A stretch of 64,000 bases of DNA from Halorientalis sp. LT38. Lineage in GTDB: Archaea; Halobacteriota; Halobacteria; Halobacteriales; Haloarculaceae. The position numbers and the translations under genes were made by a program. Below are positions 43,390 to 51,828 of the stretch, in pieces. The stretch spans positions 2,480,001-2,544,000 of the forward strand of contig NZ_JAYEZN010000001.1 in the NCBI RefSeq assembly GCF_037031225.1, in the 5' to 3' direction. The notes under the pieces are model-generated. The model had not been told where the DNA came from and made no database searches. It was given only the letters and a program-made list of their open reading frames with translations. Each line of letters begins with the position of its first letter. Position 1 is the first letter of the stretch.

Positions 43390-44780
43390 CCGGACCCGTT
43401 GCTGGACGCAGGTTGCATCGTCAGAATCGGTGTTGTTGGTCTTCGTGGTTGTAACGGCGCTCTCGGACTCTCTAGGGTCGTCCTGACGAGTCATAATCGA
43501 TACGAGCATCCGCAAGGTAGTGGTGATAGTGGTTTGATTCGGAACTAGGAAGCCCATTGGTTATCGCCGTGTTCTGGAATCGAGCGGGAGCGACGTGCAG
43601 ACGCCAGTCTAGCCGACGCGATACTTGGTTGCATCGGAATTTCGAGTGGTAAGGCAAACGCGTATTTTCATAATCGGTTTCCGTATGGTGATTGGATCCG
43701 ATTATGAATTGTCTCGGACGCTCGAGGGATGTCTATCGTTCGATACGGATCCCTGGACCTGAACGCGCTCGCGGCTATTCGCACACGGGATCTCCCACGC
43801 GGATCGCGACCGTTGGATCTGCAGTCTTCATAGCTCGTTTTCTGCTGTTCTTGCGGGGCTGAAGACTGGTTATGATCGCCACGTGACGCCCGCTCGTTCT
43901 CCGAGGCAGGCGCTACAGAGATTAGCGATCCGTGGCCCAATTATGAGATTTCCACTTCCAGGAGGTAGCTCGACCGCATGATCTGGATATCACGTTGCGT
44001 CCATGACGAGGGCGGCGACCACGCTGGTTCTCTCACTGATGTTCCAGATGATGATACAGGTCGGCTGACGGCATCGCTGTGACTAACCAGTCCGTGTTGG
44101 GACAAGATGTATAATCGGCTTCGGGCGTTTATTGTGGCCCAGCCGTGTGCTAGAACTAGCTCTGCTGGTCACAGACGGTTATAACCGGCATCGAACGTCC
44201 GCAAGTAACGGGTTCGATGGAATCGAATCGGAACTAGAACTGCGAGAGTCGCTCGAGGCGTGATAGACTCGGCATAGAGATGGCGTGATCCACCTGTTTC
44301 TGCAACTGGGGACGACGTTCGTATCAAAGAAGCGTATTATCGTCCGGGCATTAAATTGTATAATTGGATTCAGTAATGCGATTAGGTCCGATTATACTTC
44401 TTATCTGGAAATTTACATTTACCGCATACCGGACCTGAATCCGGGGCGAGAGTCCTGCTCGACGTTGACGAGTGACGCCGTTCCCGCGATTCGATGCTGT
44501 CGGTGTTCTATCCAGTCTTCATGCCCGTTTCACACACATTCTAGCGGACTCTGAAGCCGATTATACACTTCGCTTGACGACCTGAGACGGCACGAGGATC
44601 CATATACCGCGTTCTCTCGGTAGCAAATCGATTATGAAACCACCGCCTTCAATCGAGATTCGTTCCTGGTACGATACTCTGAGTCACTCCACCAGGTCGA
44701 TCCTGCTTCTCGTCCTCGTTGTGTTCCATCCCCTCCTGTGTCGACGGCCAGCGGGTGGGACTGGTCGGGACGTTTGCGTA
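43390..44780. repeat. two diverged ~690-bp non-coding direct repeats
   Basis: Matched landmarks recur at an offset near 690 bp: TCCGCAAG (43509/44199), CGGAACTAG (43540/44228), an inverted-repeat block (43669-43706/44359-44396), GGACCTGAA (43754/44431), CAGTCTTCAT (43821/44513), TGAAG..GGTTAT or CGATTAT (43860/44551) and ATTATGA (about 43940/44629). Identity between landmarks is low. No coding frame is shared by the copies. Confidence 0.7.
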
Positions 44781-45905
44781 TCCGCTGAGTTTCGATTGCG
44801 GTGTCCCGCTCGTATCCTCGGTAGTGATGGCCGGAGAAGGCACTTATGGCTTCGGTTGGTCGATGCGGTGTGACTGACGATCGCGAGATACCCGCGCTAC
44901 CAGCTCTGTGGATTCCGTCGTCTGACGGGGGCTACTCATCACTCGGTCCACAGAGCGAATAGCGAGCTTAACGGCGGGATACGAACCGTTTCGAAGCGCT
45001 CAGACCGTGTTCGGATCTCCACACAGCCGGTTTTCGGCCGCTAGAATACCCATTGTGGGCCATCTCGACTGGAACTGGGGGACGAGCAATTGCACTCTTG
45101 GCTGTCGACTATCGCCTCGAACCGGTGGGAATCACGCTTCAACGACGCTTATAGCGGCATCTGGTGACGGAACTGGAAATGGAAACGCGCACTGCTGACA
45201 CTCGGATCTGGCCGAGTCGCTGTCCACACAGCGCCGACCTCTCGTGGTTTCACTCATCGTCGAAATTGCACCAATCACGCTGCACAAGCGCTCTCGTTCT
45301 CCACACGCCAAATTTGGCTTTAGAGCCCATCTATCGGCACTGTGTCCCATCCGGGGAGTGATCCGGGGTCGGTCTCCACGACTAGATCGGGTCACCACAC
45401 GTCCCGCAGACTGTCTTTGTGCTCCATACTTGCGGCCAGAAACCGGCTGTGGTGATCAATGGGACTGCTTCAGACGTCATTTCGGGCTGACTGGCATCAC
45501 TTCCGACGAAAACCGAAAATCGAGGCTGCTCGGGACCGTAGTGGATGACAGCCGGTCCGACCACACGCCGATCTCTGTTGATGGGTACCTTTCTCCGGAA
45601 ACGAGGGTGACTTTGGCCTAAATCCTGTCTTGGCCCCGCACACAGCGATTCTGGTCACAGAGCTGGAATCGCGAGCTCGATTTCGTCAAATTGCGCGTGG
45701 CGAATGTACTTCGTCGCGAGGCGTCGTCCACACAGACGTGTTGCGTATTCACTACGACCTTCATGTCGGGTGGTTTTGCGGGACTTTTGTTCGGCCCGGT
45801 CACAACTGATCTGTTTTTGAGCGGTGGTACGAGCGGGGTGGCCGTGATGGAGAATCGGTGGAGAGGGCGAACGCCCTCGGGGCGCTCGCGCACGCTCGCC
45901 ACCAT

Positions 45906-45926
45906 CCCGTTCGCAGCGCTCACGGG
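45906..45926. repeat. stem-loop with GAGC-GCT-GCGA apex
   Basis: CCCGT/ACGGG stem around TCGCAGCGCTC (GAGCGCTGCGA on the minus strand). The outer stem is the same as in the tRNA-associated copies at 19257 and 24059. Confidence 0.8.
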
Positions 45927-46158
45927 AGGGGGTGTCGAGCACATGCGCTTCCTGCGGTCGCCGCAAGCGCCCCTCGCCCGTTCAGTCCGCCAGGGTCTGA
46001 ATTGGTCAGGCGGCTGTGTGAGTGGCTAGCTGGTGAGCGGTGTGTGGGTGATTGATCGGCGGCGTGGGTGGATGGTCGGTGATCGACGACGGCTCGCCGC
46101 ACCACGAGCGGCGGTTCCGATGAGAGCAGGTGTACCCTCGGCGCCAGGGGGCAAGCAG

Positions 46159-46458
46159 CTACTTGATTTCCAGTTTAAATATCCTCAACAAGCTTTTTAC
46201 TGGAGCCTGCCAATCGGAGCGGCGTTTGGTGTAGCCCCGGTACTCGACACCGGCGACGTACGGCGCGCTGGCGGTGATCGACGGGTGGGACGTGACTGTT
46301 TCTTCGTTAGTCTGGACAGATACATTCTCGTGGATCCAGCACGGATGCCACACGGTCTCCCGAGGTTCGTAGGTGTCCTGTAGTGCGGTCCGCAGGACGG
46401 TTTCGACGTCCGGCAAGACTTTGGTTTTCCCAGCGCCGACGAGATTGCGGGTCGACAT
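46159..46458 (-). CDS. possible small protein, unknown
   Basis: A 99-residue open frame beginning MSTRNLVGAGKTKVLPDVET and ending LLRIFKLEIK. VGAGKTK superficially resembles a P-loop but is too close to the N-terminus to trust. It lies 27 bp downstream of another ~96-residue frame on the same strand, so the pair might be a small operon or a decayed gene. No family is recognised and coding is uncertain. Confidence 0.3.
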   Translation of the reverse strand: MSTRNLVGAGKTKVLPDVETVLRTALQDTYEPRETVWHPCWIHENVSVQTNEETVTSHPSITASAPYVAGVEYRGYTKRRSDWQAPVKSLLRIFKLEIK

Positions 46459-46485
46459 ATTCGGTCGCCCGTTACTGACGAGAAC

Positions 46486-46776
46486 TTACCCCACGACGGG
46501 TTGTTGGACCGAGCCGGTGAGATTGTGTCGCAGTCTGTTCTGCGTGGCGTCCTGAAAGCCCGTCACAAGCATGTCCGTCACTCGGTTGACCGATTTTGGT
46601 ACCAGTGGCGCCTTTATCGGACGGATCCCGATGTACGGCCGTCCCGACATCTGGTCCGGGTGTATCGGTAGGTCGGCAGTTTTCCCCTCTAATTTGGTTT
46701 GTTCTTGAGCAGACGCCTCCGTCGATTCGCCTGCTGAGTAAAGGGCCGTAAGTCTAGTCTCTTGAGCCAAAATCAC
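46486..46776 (-). CDS. possible small protein, unknown (GTG start)
   Basis: A 96-residue frame (ILAQETRLTALYSAGESTEA..., then RPYIGIRPIKAPLVPKSVNR). A GGGGGAA run lies just upstream of the GTG and could act as a ribosome-binding site. It may be paired with the frame at 46159-46458. Composition is less acidic than neighbouring proteins, so this may be a gene remnant at the edge of the accessory region. Confidence 0.28.
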   Translation of the reverse strand: MILAQETRLTALYSAGESTEASAQEQTKLEGKTADLPIHPDQMSGRPYIGIRPIKAPLVPKSVNRVTDMLVTGFQDATQNRLRHNLTGSVQQPVVG

Positions 46777-46867
46777 CTTCCCCCGTTGCTTAATTTCACT
46801 CCCGAAAGGGGGATATTGATGGTGTTGATACAGTAACTGATGAGCTTCTGTCTGCTCACCTCGCAGT

Positions 46868-46875
46868 GTTTATGA
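46868..46875 (+). promoter_or_regulatory. TATA box of the glycan flippase gene
   Basis: GTTTATGA lies 25-32 nt before the ATG at 46900, giving a leaderless transcript. This is the first promoter of the surface-glycan locus. Confidence 0.6.
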
Positions 46876-46899
46876 ACGGCGCCGGTACAAGGACAGACA

Positions 46900-48708
46900 A
46901 TGAGTGAGACCGAGGAAATCGGTCGTCGACAGCAACTCCGTGCGCTGATACGAGTTGCCAGATACAGACCGGTTCTTACTGTGGCAATTATCGTCGGCGG
47001 TGTCTTCGCTGCGCTGCTAGAAGGCGTCGGCCTGAGTTTTATCTTGCCGATCGTCGATATCGTACAATCTCCTGGTGATCCGGCCCAGCAGGCAGATGGC
47101 GTGATGGGTCTGTTCGTATCGGCCTACCAGATTCTCGGGATTCCGTTTACGCTTGGCTCTGTCGTCATCGGTGTCAGTCTCGTCCTTACAGTCAGGTGGA
47201 CGCTGACGTTTGTGGTCCGATGGCTGCGGGAAGCGCTCGTAGTGGACTACACACGTGAAATTCAGACGCAGTCGTTCGATAACGCGCTCGATGCGAAAAT
47301 AGAGTATTTCGACCGTGAGGGTTCTGACGACATACTCAATGCCATCGTCACACAGGCAGAATATGCCGGACGGGTGATCCGATTCGTGGTTAATTTCGTC
47401 GAACAGGGATTTCTGGTACTAATGTATCTCGGAATCGCGTTCGTGTTGGCTCCCGTTCTTACGCTGTTCGCGCTCGTGTTTCTCGGTGGATTCTCGGTCC
47501 TGTTCCGGTACGTCGTCGAGCCGGGATACGAACTCGGCGACAAAGTCGCGGACGCGAACGAACGAGTCCAGCAGGCTGCTCAGGCAGGGACCCAAGGGAT
47601 TCGGGATACGAAACTCTTCGGCTTGAAGCAGGAGTTATTCGACGACTTTCTAGACGCCGTAGACCAATACGCCCAAGCGGGGATTAGACAACAACGCAAT
47701 CAGCAAGCTATCCAAAACTTCTACAATCTCTTGACAGCAGTCTCCGTATTCATACTCATCTATATGGCAATCACGTTCGCCCAAATGTCTCTTGGGGCGC
47801 TCGGTATCTTTTTGTTCGCGATGTTTAGACTTGGCCCGAAGGCGAGTGGCCTGAACTCGAAGTTGTATCAGATCGAGAACAACCTTCCCCACTTAGTCAG
47901 GACACAGGAATTTATCGATGAACTTGAGCGTAATAGCGAATCGGTAGCTGATTCCGAACCCGTACCCGACGAAGTCCGGGAGGTTGAGTTCGATGAGGTT
48001 CGGTTCTCTTACCGGGGTCAGGAGGAGACCGCATTAGCAGGTGTGTCCTTTAGGTTTGAGAAGGGTGAGTTCATCGGCTTTGTTGGCCAGTCTGGCGCCG
48101 GCAAGTCGACAATCGTCTCGATGCTGGCTCGGATGTACGAACTGGAATCCGGAGAGATCCGAGCTAACGGTCGATCGATTCACGAGATGGACATTGATGA
48201 TTGGCGGTCGCGGATCGCCGTCGTCAGACAAGATCCGTTCATCTTCAACGATACGCTCCGGTACAACCTTACCATCGGAAACCGGGCTGTCTCGCAACAG
48301 AAACTCGGCCGGGTCTGCCGTATCGCCAAAGTCGACGAGTTCTTCGACGATCTTCCGAACGGATACGACACACAGCTCGGCGACGACGGCGTTCGTCTCT
48401 CTGGAGGGCAGAGACAACGTGTCGCCCTTGCGCGGGCGTTACTGAAAGACGCCGATGTGCTTGTTTTAGACGAAGCCACAAGTGACCTCGACTCGAGTCT
48501 GGAAAAAGAGGTTCAAGAGTCTATCGAGAGTATGGACCGAGATTACGCGATGGTTGGCATTGCGCATCGGCTCTCGACGGTGCAGAACGCCGACCGTATC
48601 TACACCGTCGACCAGGGAACGATTATAGAGACAGGAGATCATGAGGAACTCATCACAAATGACGGACAGTACGCCAAGTTGTACGCGTTACAATCCCGAA
48701 GCGAGTGA
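46900..48708 (+). CDS. ABC transporter, fused permease-ATPase (MsbA/PglK type)
   Basis: A 602-residue half transporter. Six membrane helices (about 20-320) are followed by an ABC domain with Walker A GQSGAGKST, Q-loop VRQDPFIFND, signature LSGGQRQRVALARALL, Walker B VLVLDEATSDLD and H-loop GIAHRLSTVQ. Homodimers of this kind flip lipid-linked glycans (PglK) or lipids. Its place at the head of a nonulosonate/glycosyltransferase locus suggests it flips the finished lipid-linked glycan. The ATG is supported by the TATA spacing. Confidence 0.9.
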   Translation: MSETEEIGRRQQLRALIRVARYRPVLTVAIIVGGVFAALLEGVGLSFILPIVDIVQSPGDPAQQADGVMGLFVSAYQILGIPFTLGSVVIGVSLVLTVRWTLTFVVRWLREALVVDYTREIQTQSFDNALDAKIEYFDREGSDDILNAIVTQAEYAGRVIRFVVNFVEQGFLVLMYLGIAFVLAPVLTLFALVFLGGFSVLFRYVVEPGYELGDKVADANERVQQAAQAGTQGIRDTKLFGLKQELFDDFLDAVDQYAQAGIRQQRNQQAIQNFYNLLTAVSVFILIYMAITFAQMSLGALGIFLFAMFRLGPKASGLNSKLYQIENNLPHLVRTQEFIDELERNSESVADSEPVPDEVREVEFDEVRFSYRGQEETALAGVSFRFEKGEFIGFVGQSGAGKSTIVSMLARMYELESGEIRANGRSIHEMDIDDWRSRIAVVRQDPFIFNDTLRYNLTIGNRAVSQQKLGRVCRIAKVDEFFDDLPNGYDTQLGDDGVRLSGGQRQRVALARALLKDADVLVLDEATSDLDSSLEKEVQESIESMDRDYAMVGIAHRLSTVQNADRIYTVDQGTIIETGDHEELITNDGQYAKLYALQSRSE

Positions 48709-48748
48709 GCCGAATCAAGTCAAAAACACATCATAAAAGGAGAGCGTG

Positions 48749-48756
48749 AATTTAAG
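48749..48756 (+). promoter_or_regulatory. TATA box of the neuC-neuA-neuB operon
   Basis: AATTTAAG lies 24-31 nt before the ATG at 48780. It gives a separate promoter for the nonulosonate genes although the flippase gene ends only 71 bp upstream. Confidence 0.55.
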
Positions 48757-48779
48757 TAAGGTGCTGCCTAGGTGTCGAA

Positions 48780-49976
48780 ATGATGACCCGTAATATAGTT
48801 GTATGTCTCACTAGCCGTGGAAATTACGCTCGTATTGGGACTGTTCTCCACGAACTGGAAGCTGATCCAGAAATCGATCTGGACATTGTCGTCGCAGGGG
48901 CGTCGATGCTGCGAAAGTACGGGACGCTCTCCGAAATTCTTCGCGAAGATGGACTCGAAATATCTCAAGAACTCTATAACGTCATCGAAGGTGGTAATCC
49001 GGTCAGTTCGGCGAAGACGACAGGGCTTGGGATTGTGGAGTTCACGAACGTCCTGAGTAACATCGATCCAGATGGTGTCGTCACGATTGCCGACAGGTAC
49101 GAGACGATGGCAATCACACTATCTGCATCGTATCTCAACATTCCCGTGCTTCACACGCAAGGCGGAGAGATTACTGGGTCTATCGACGAACGTGTCCGCC
49201 ACGCGACGACGAAGTTCGCCGATTATCATTTCGTCTCTACCGAACGTAGCGCCGAGATCGTCAATAGACTGGGAGAATACGAGGAGCGCATATTCAATAC
49301 TGGTTGTCCGTCTATGGATCTCGCAGCGGAAATCCAGGACATCGGCGATTCGATGTACGACCCACAGGATCAATACGGTGGTGTCGGTTCCGATGTAGAT
49401 GTCACAGATGATTACCTCGTTGTACAGTATCACCCCGTTGTCACGGAGTACGAGTCCGAATACGACAAGACGTGGGAACTGATCAACGCGATAGACGAAC
49501 TTGAGGTGCAAGCATTCTGGTTCTGGCCCAACATGGACGCTGGGACGGATCAGGTCTCCAAAGCAATCCGGGAGTATCGGAACATTCGCGACCCCGACGA
49601 CGTCCGGTTCTTCATCAACCTTCGACCGCGAGACTATCTGACGTTGGTAAACAATTCAGCGTGTCTGGTCGGCAACTCGAGCGTCGGTATTCGAGAATGC
49701 TCGTTCCTCGGGCAGCCGTCGGTCAATATCGGCGACCGTCAGAAACATCGTGAACGTGCTGAAAACGTCACCGATGTCGATTGTGAGACGGACGCTATTC
49801 GGGAAGCGGTCCGGGAACAGATTGCTGTCGACGAGTACTCTTCATCTTCTCTGTACGGTACCGGTGACGCTGGCGAAAAGATTTGCAAACGGATCAAGGA
49901 GATCGACCTCGAAATGAAGGGGTCGATGGATCCCAATCTCCTCGGAGTTTCCGAACCGGCTCTCCCTTACCAGTGA
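48780..49976 (+). CDS. neuC: UDP-N-acetylglucosamine 2-epimerase, hydrolysing (NeuC/LegG-like)
   Basis: A 398-residue GT-B-fold epimerase. Family segments are TSRGNYARIGTVLHELEAD, PVLHTQGGEITGSIDERVRH and LVGNSSVGIRECSFLGQPSV. NeuC converts UDP-GlcNAc to ManNAc plus UDP, and LegG does the same on a bacillosamine-type sugar, so the substrate decides which nonulosonate is made. The start may be 48780 or the next Met (48783). It is followed by neuA after 2 bp and then neuB, a compact pathway operon. Confidence 0.88.
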   Translation: MMTRNIVVCLTSRGNYARIGTVLHELEADPEIDLDIVVAGASMLRKYGTLSEILREDGLEISQELYNVIEGGNPVSSAKTTGLGIVEFTNVLSNIDPDGVVTIADRYETMAITLSASYLNIPVLHTQGGEITGSIDERVRHATTKFADYHFVSTERSAEIVNRLGEYEERIFNTGCPSMDLAAEIQDIGDSMYDPQDQYGGVGSDVDVTDDYLVVQYHPVVTEYESEYDKTWELINAIDELEVQAFWFWPNMDAGTDQVSKAIREYRNIRDPDDVRFFINLRPRDYLTLVNNSACLVGNSSVGIRECSFLGQPSVNIGDRQKHRERAENVTDVDCETDAIREAVREQIAVDEYSSSSLYGTGDAGEKICKRIKEIDLEMKGSMDPNLLGVSEPALPYQ

Positions 49977-49978
49977 GA

Positions 49979-50671
49979 ATGTCTAGTGACACCGCCCTCG
50001 GTCTGATTCCCGCCCGTGGTGGATCGAAGGGTGTCCCAGGAAAGAACGTCAAAGAGCTTGCCGGGGACCCGCTGATCGCGCACACCATCCGCGCAGCACG
50101 CAACTCACGGCTAGACGCCGTAGTCGTCTCGACCGACGACGAGGAAACCGAAGGTGTCGCAGAGGACTACGGAGCCGAGGTACCGTTTCTACGACCGGAC
50201 CACCTCGCGACAGATGAGGCCGCGATGGAGCCTGTTATTGAGCATGCGATCGAGTTCGTGACGTCCGAGTGGGAGCGGAAATGTGATCCCGATACGGTTG
50301 TGCTCTTACAGCCGACGTCGCCGTTGCGGACCGCTGCGGATATCAATGGGGCCCTCGATCGATATCGGGACACAGACGCCAACTCATTGGTCTCGACTTA
50401 CGAAGACCACAGTTATCGCTGGGAACGAACCAGTGACGGTGCAGTCAGGAAGAACTACGCCGGTGACCGAAAACGACGACAGGATAAGCAGCCGGAGTAC
50501 GTCGAAAACGGTGCAATATACATCGCCGATTGCGACGGGTTCCGCAGGACGGCCGATTTACAGGTCGGGACGACGGAACTGTACGTGATGGACCAACGGT
50601 CATCCGTCGACATCGACACCGAGTTCGACTTCTGGCTCGCGGAACGATTACTGGAGTACGAGGACAAGTGA
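49979..50671 (+). CDS. neuA: CMP-nonulosonate (acylneuraminate) cytidylyltransferase 1
   Basis: A 230-residue NeuA-type transferase with the signature LIPARGGSKGVPGKNVKEL, then VVVSTDDEETEGVAEDYGAE, LLQPTSPLRTAADINGALD and a C-terminal SSVDIDTEFDFWLAERLL. It activates a nonulosonic acid with CTP. The start at 49979 lies just after the neuC stop; the frame extends upstream over neuC and is rejected. It stands 1 bp before neuB. A second, different copy lies at 57442. Confidence 0.93.
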   Translation: MSSDTALGLIPARGGSKGVPGKNVKELAGDPLIAHTIRAARNSRLDAVVVSTDDEETEGVAEDYGAEVPFLRPDHLATDEAAMEPVIEHAIEFVTSEWERKCDPDTVVLLQPTSPLRTAADINGALDRYRDTDANSLVSTYEDHSYRWERTSDGAVRKNYAGDRKRRQDKQPEYVENGAIYIADCDGFRRTADLQVGTTELYVMDQRSSVDIDTEFDFWLAERLLEYEDK

Positions 50672-50672
50672 G

Positions 50673-51701
50673 ATGACGACGCTCGACATCAACGGACTGA
50701 CGATCGGTGGCGACGCTCGGCCCTACATTATTGCGGAAGCAGGGACGAACTTCCGTGGCGACGTAACACTCGGAAAGCGATTCATCGAAGAAGCGGCGAA
50801 AGCGGGCGCAGATGCAGTCAAGTTCCAGACACACATCCGGGACGCGGAGATGTCCGAGCCCGGCATGCAGGAACTCGGATTCGGCGATCTCTACGAACGG
50901 CTGCGAGAACAGGAGCTGAGTCTTGACGAGCATCGCGAGCTTCAGGCCCACTGTGCAGACAACGGTGTCGACTTCCTCTCGACGCCGTTCTCGGTCGAGG
51001 GCGTATCGAGGCTGGCCGAACTTGAGCCACCAGCGGTCAAGATTGGGTCAGGTGAATTGACGAACTACCATCTGCTGGATGCGGCGGCGGCAACAGGAAA
51101 ACCGCTCCTGATCTCTACGGGAATGAGCGATTCGGACGAGGTCCGCGATGCCTGTTCGTTCGTCGCCGACCGAACCGACCAGTTTGCCCTCTTCTACTGC
51201 GTTTCGGCGTATCCGACGGCGACGTCGGACCTGAATCTCGACCAGATCGAGGAGATGCAGTCGGAGTTCGGGGTGCCCGTCGGCTTCTCCGACCATTCGA
51301 CTGGTATCGAGGCAGCCGCCGTGGCAATGGCTCGCGGTGCGGACATCGTCGAGAAACACTTCACCATCGACAGACGACTCCCCGGCGGTGATCAGGAGGT
51401 GTCCATCGAGCCAGACGAACTGGCGGCGCTCGTGGACTACGCCGACCTCGTAGACGAGACGCGCGGTCTGGACGAAGGGCTGCTTCCCGAGGAACGCTCT
51501 ATCAAGGAGTGGGCCAACCACAGCGTCGTCGCGACTGAACGAATCGAAGAAGGGGACGAACTGACCGAACGGAACGTCACGACGAAACGCCCCGGGACGG
51601 GTATTCCTGCGTCGGAGTTCTTCGACGTACTCGGTAAGACGGTAATTCGGGATATCGAACCGGACACGGTACTCCAGCCTGACGATCTGCGTCGCGAATA
51701 A
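50673..51701 (+). CDS. neuB: N-acetylneuraminate/legionaminate synthase NeuB
   Basis: A 342-residue TIM-barrel synthase that condenses ManNAc-type sugars with PEP. It has RPYIIAEAGTNFRGDVTLGK, KFQTHIRDAEMSE, LSTPFSVEGVSRLAELEPPA, KIGSGELTNYHLLDAAAATG and GFSDHSTGIEAAAVAMARGA. The C-terminal SAF/antifreeze-like domain is present (ANHSVVATERIEEGDELTER...). Length and both domains are normal. It is the last gene of the neuC-A-B unit and is followed by a palindrome at 51741-51759. Confidence 0.94.
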   Translation: MTTLDINGLTIGGDARPYIIAEAGTNFRGDVTLGKRFIEEAAKAGADAVKFQTHIRDAEMSEPGMQELGFGDLYERLREQELSLDEHRELQAHCADNGVDFLSTPFSVEGVSRLAELEPPAVKIGSGELTNYHLLDAAAATGKPLLISTGMSDSDEVRDACSFVADRTDQFALFYCVSAYPTATSDLNLDQIEEMQSEFGVPVGFSDHSTGIEAAAVAMARGADIVEKHFTIDRRLPGGDQEVSIEPDELAALVDYADLVDETRGLDEGLLPEERSIKEWANHSVVATERIEEGDELTERNVTTKRPGTGIPASEFFDVLGKTVIRDIEPDTVLQPDDLRRE

Positions 51702-51740
51702 TCATCACTACCCGAGGCCCTCTATCGATTAAACGCCAAC

Positions 51741-51759
51741 AATAACGACCGTCGTTATT
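51741..51759. promoter_or_regulatory. perfect 19-bp palindrome between neuB and the FkbM gene
   Basis: AATAACGAC-C-GTCGTTATT, 40 bp after the neuB stop and about 70 bp before the next ATG, upstream of that gene's TATA element. It is shaped like an operator; no T-run follows, so a terminator is less likely. Confidence 0.5.
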
Positions 51760-51797
51760 CACTCATTTCGGAATACTCCCTACCATCAGCCCAAAGT

Positions 51798-51805
51798 CAT
51801 ATACG
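51798..51805 (+). promoter_or_regulatory. TATA box of the FkbM methyltransferase gene
   Basis: TCATATAC lies 24-31 nt before the ATG at 51829. Confidence 0.5.
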
Positions 51806-51828
51806 AACTCGAACAGTACAACTCCCAG

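Larger units (their letters stand above)
43364..46158. other. 2.8-kb gene-poor, lower-GC region
   Basis: No reading frame here looks like a haloarchaeal protein; short frames are Cys-, Ser- or Arg-rich and change between repeat copies. It contains the ~690-bp repeats, a possible weaker third copy from about 45005 (landmarks GTGTTCGGA, TTGTGGGCC, CTTATAGCGGCATC), a 7-bp hairpin at 45863-45878 and a stem-loop family member at 45906-45926. I see no transposase. Confidence 0.6.

Noticed and set aside
43390-44780. CRISPR array or simple tandem repeat
   Set aside because: Units are ~690 bp, strongly diverged and only two or three; no short identical repeats with unique spacers and no cas genes.
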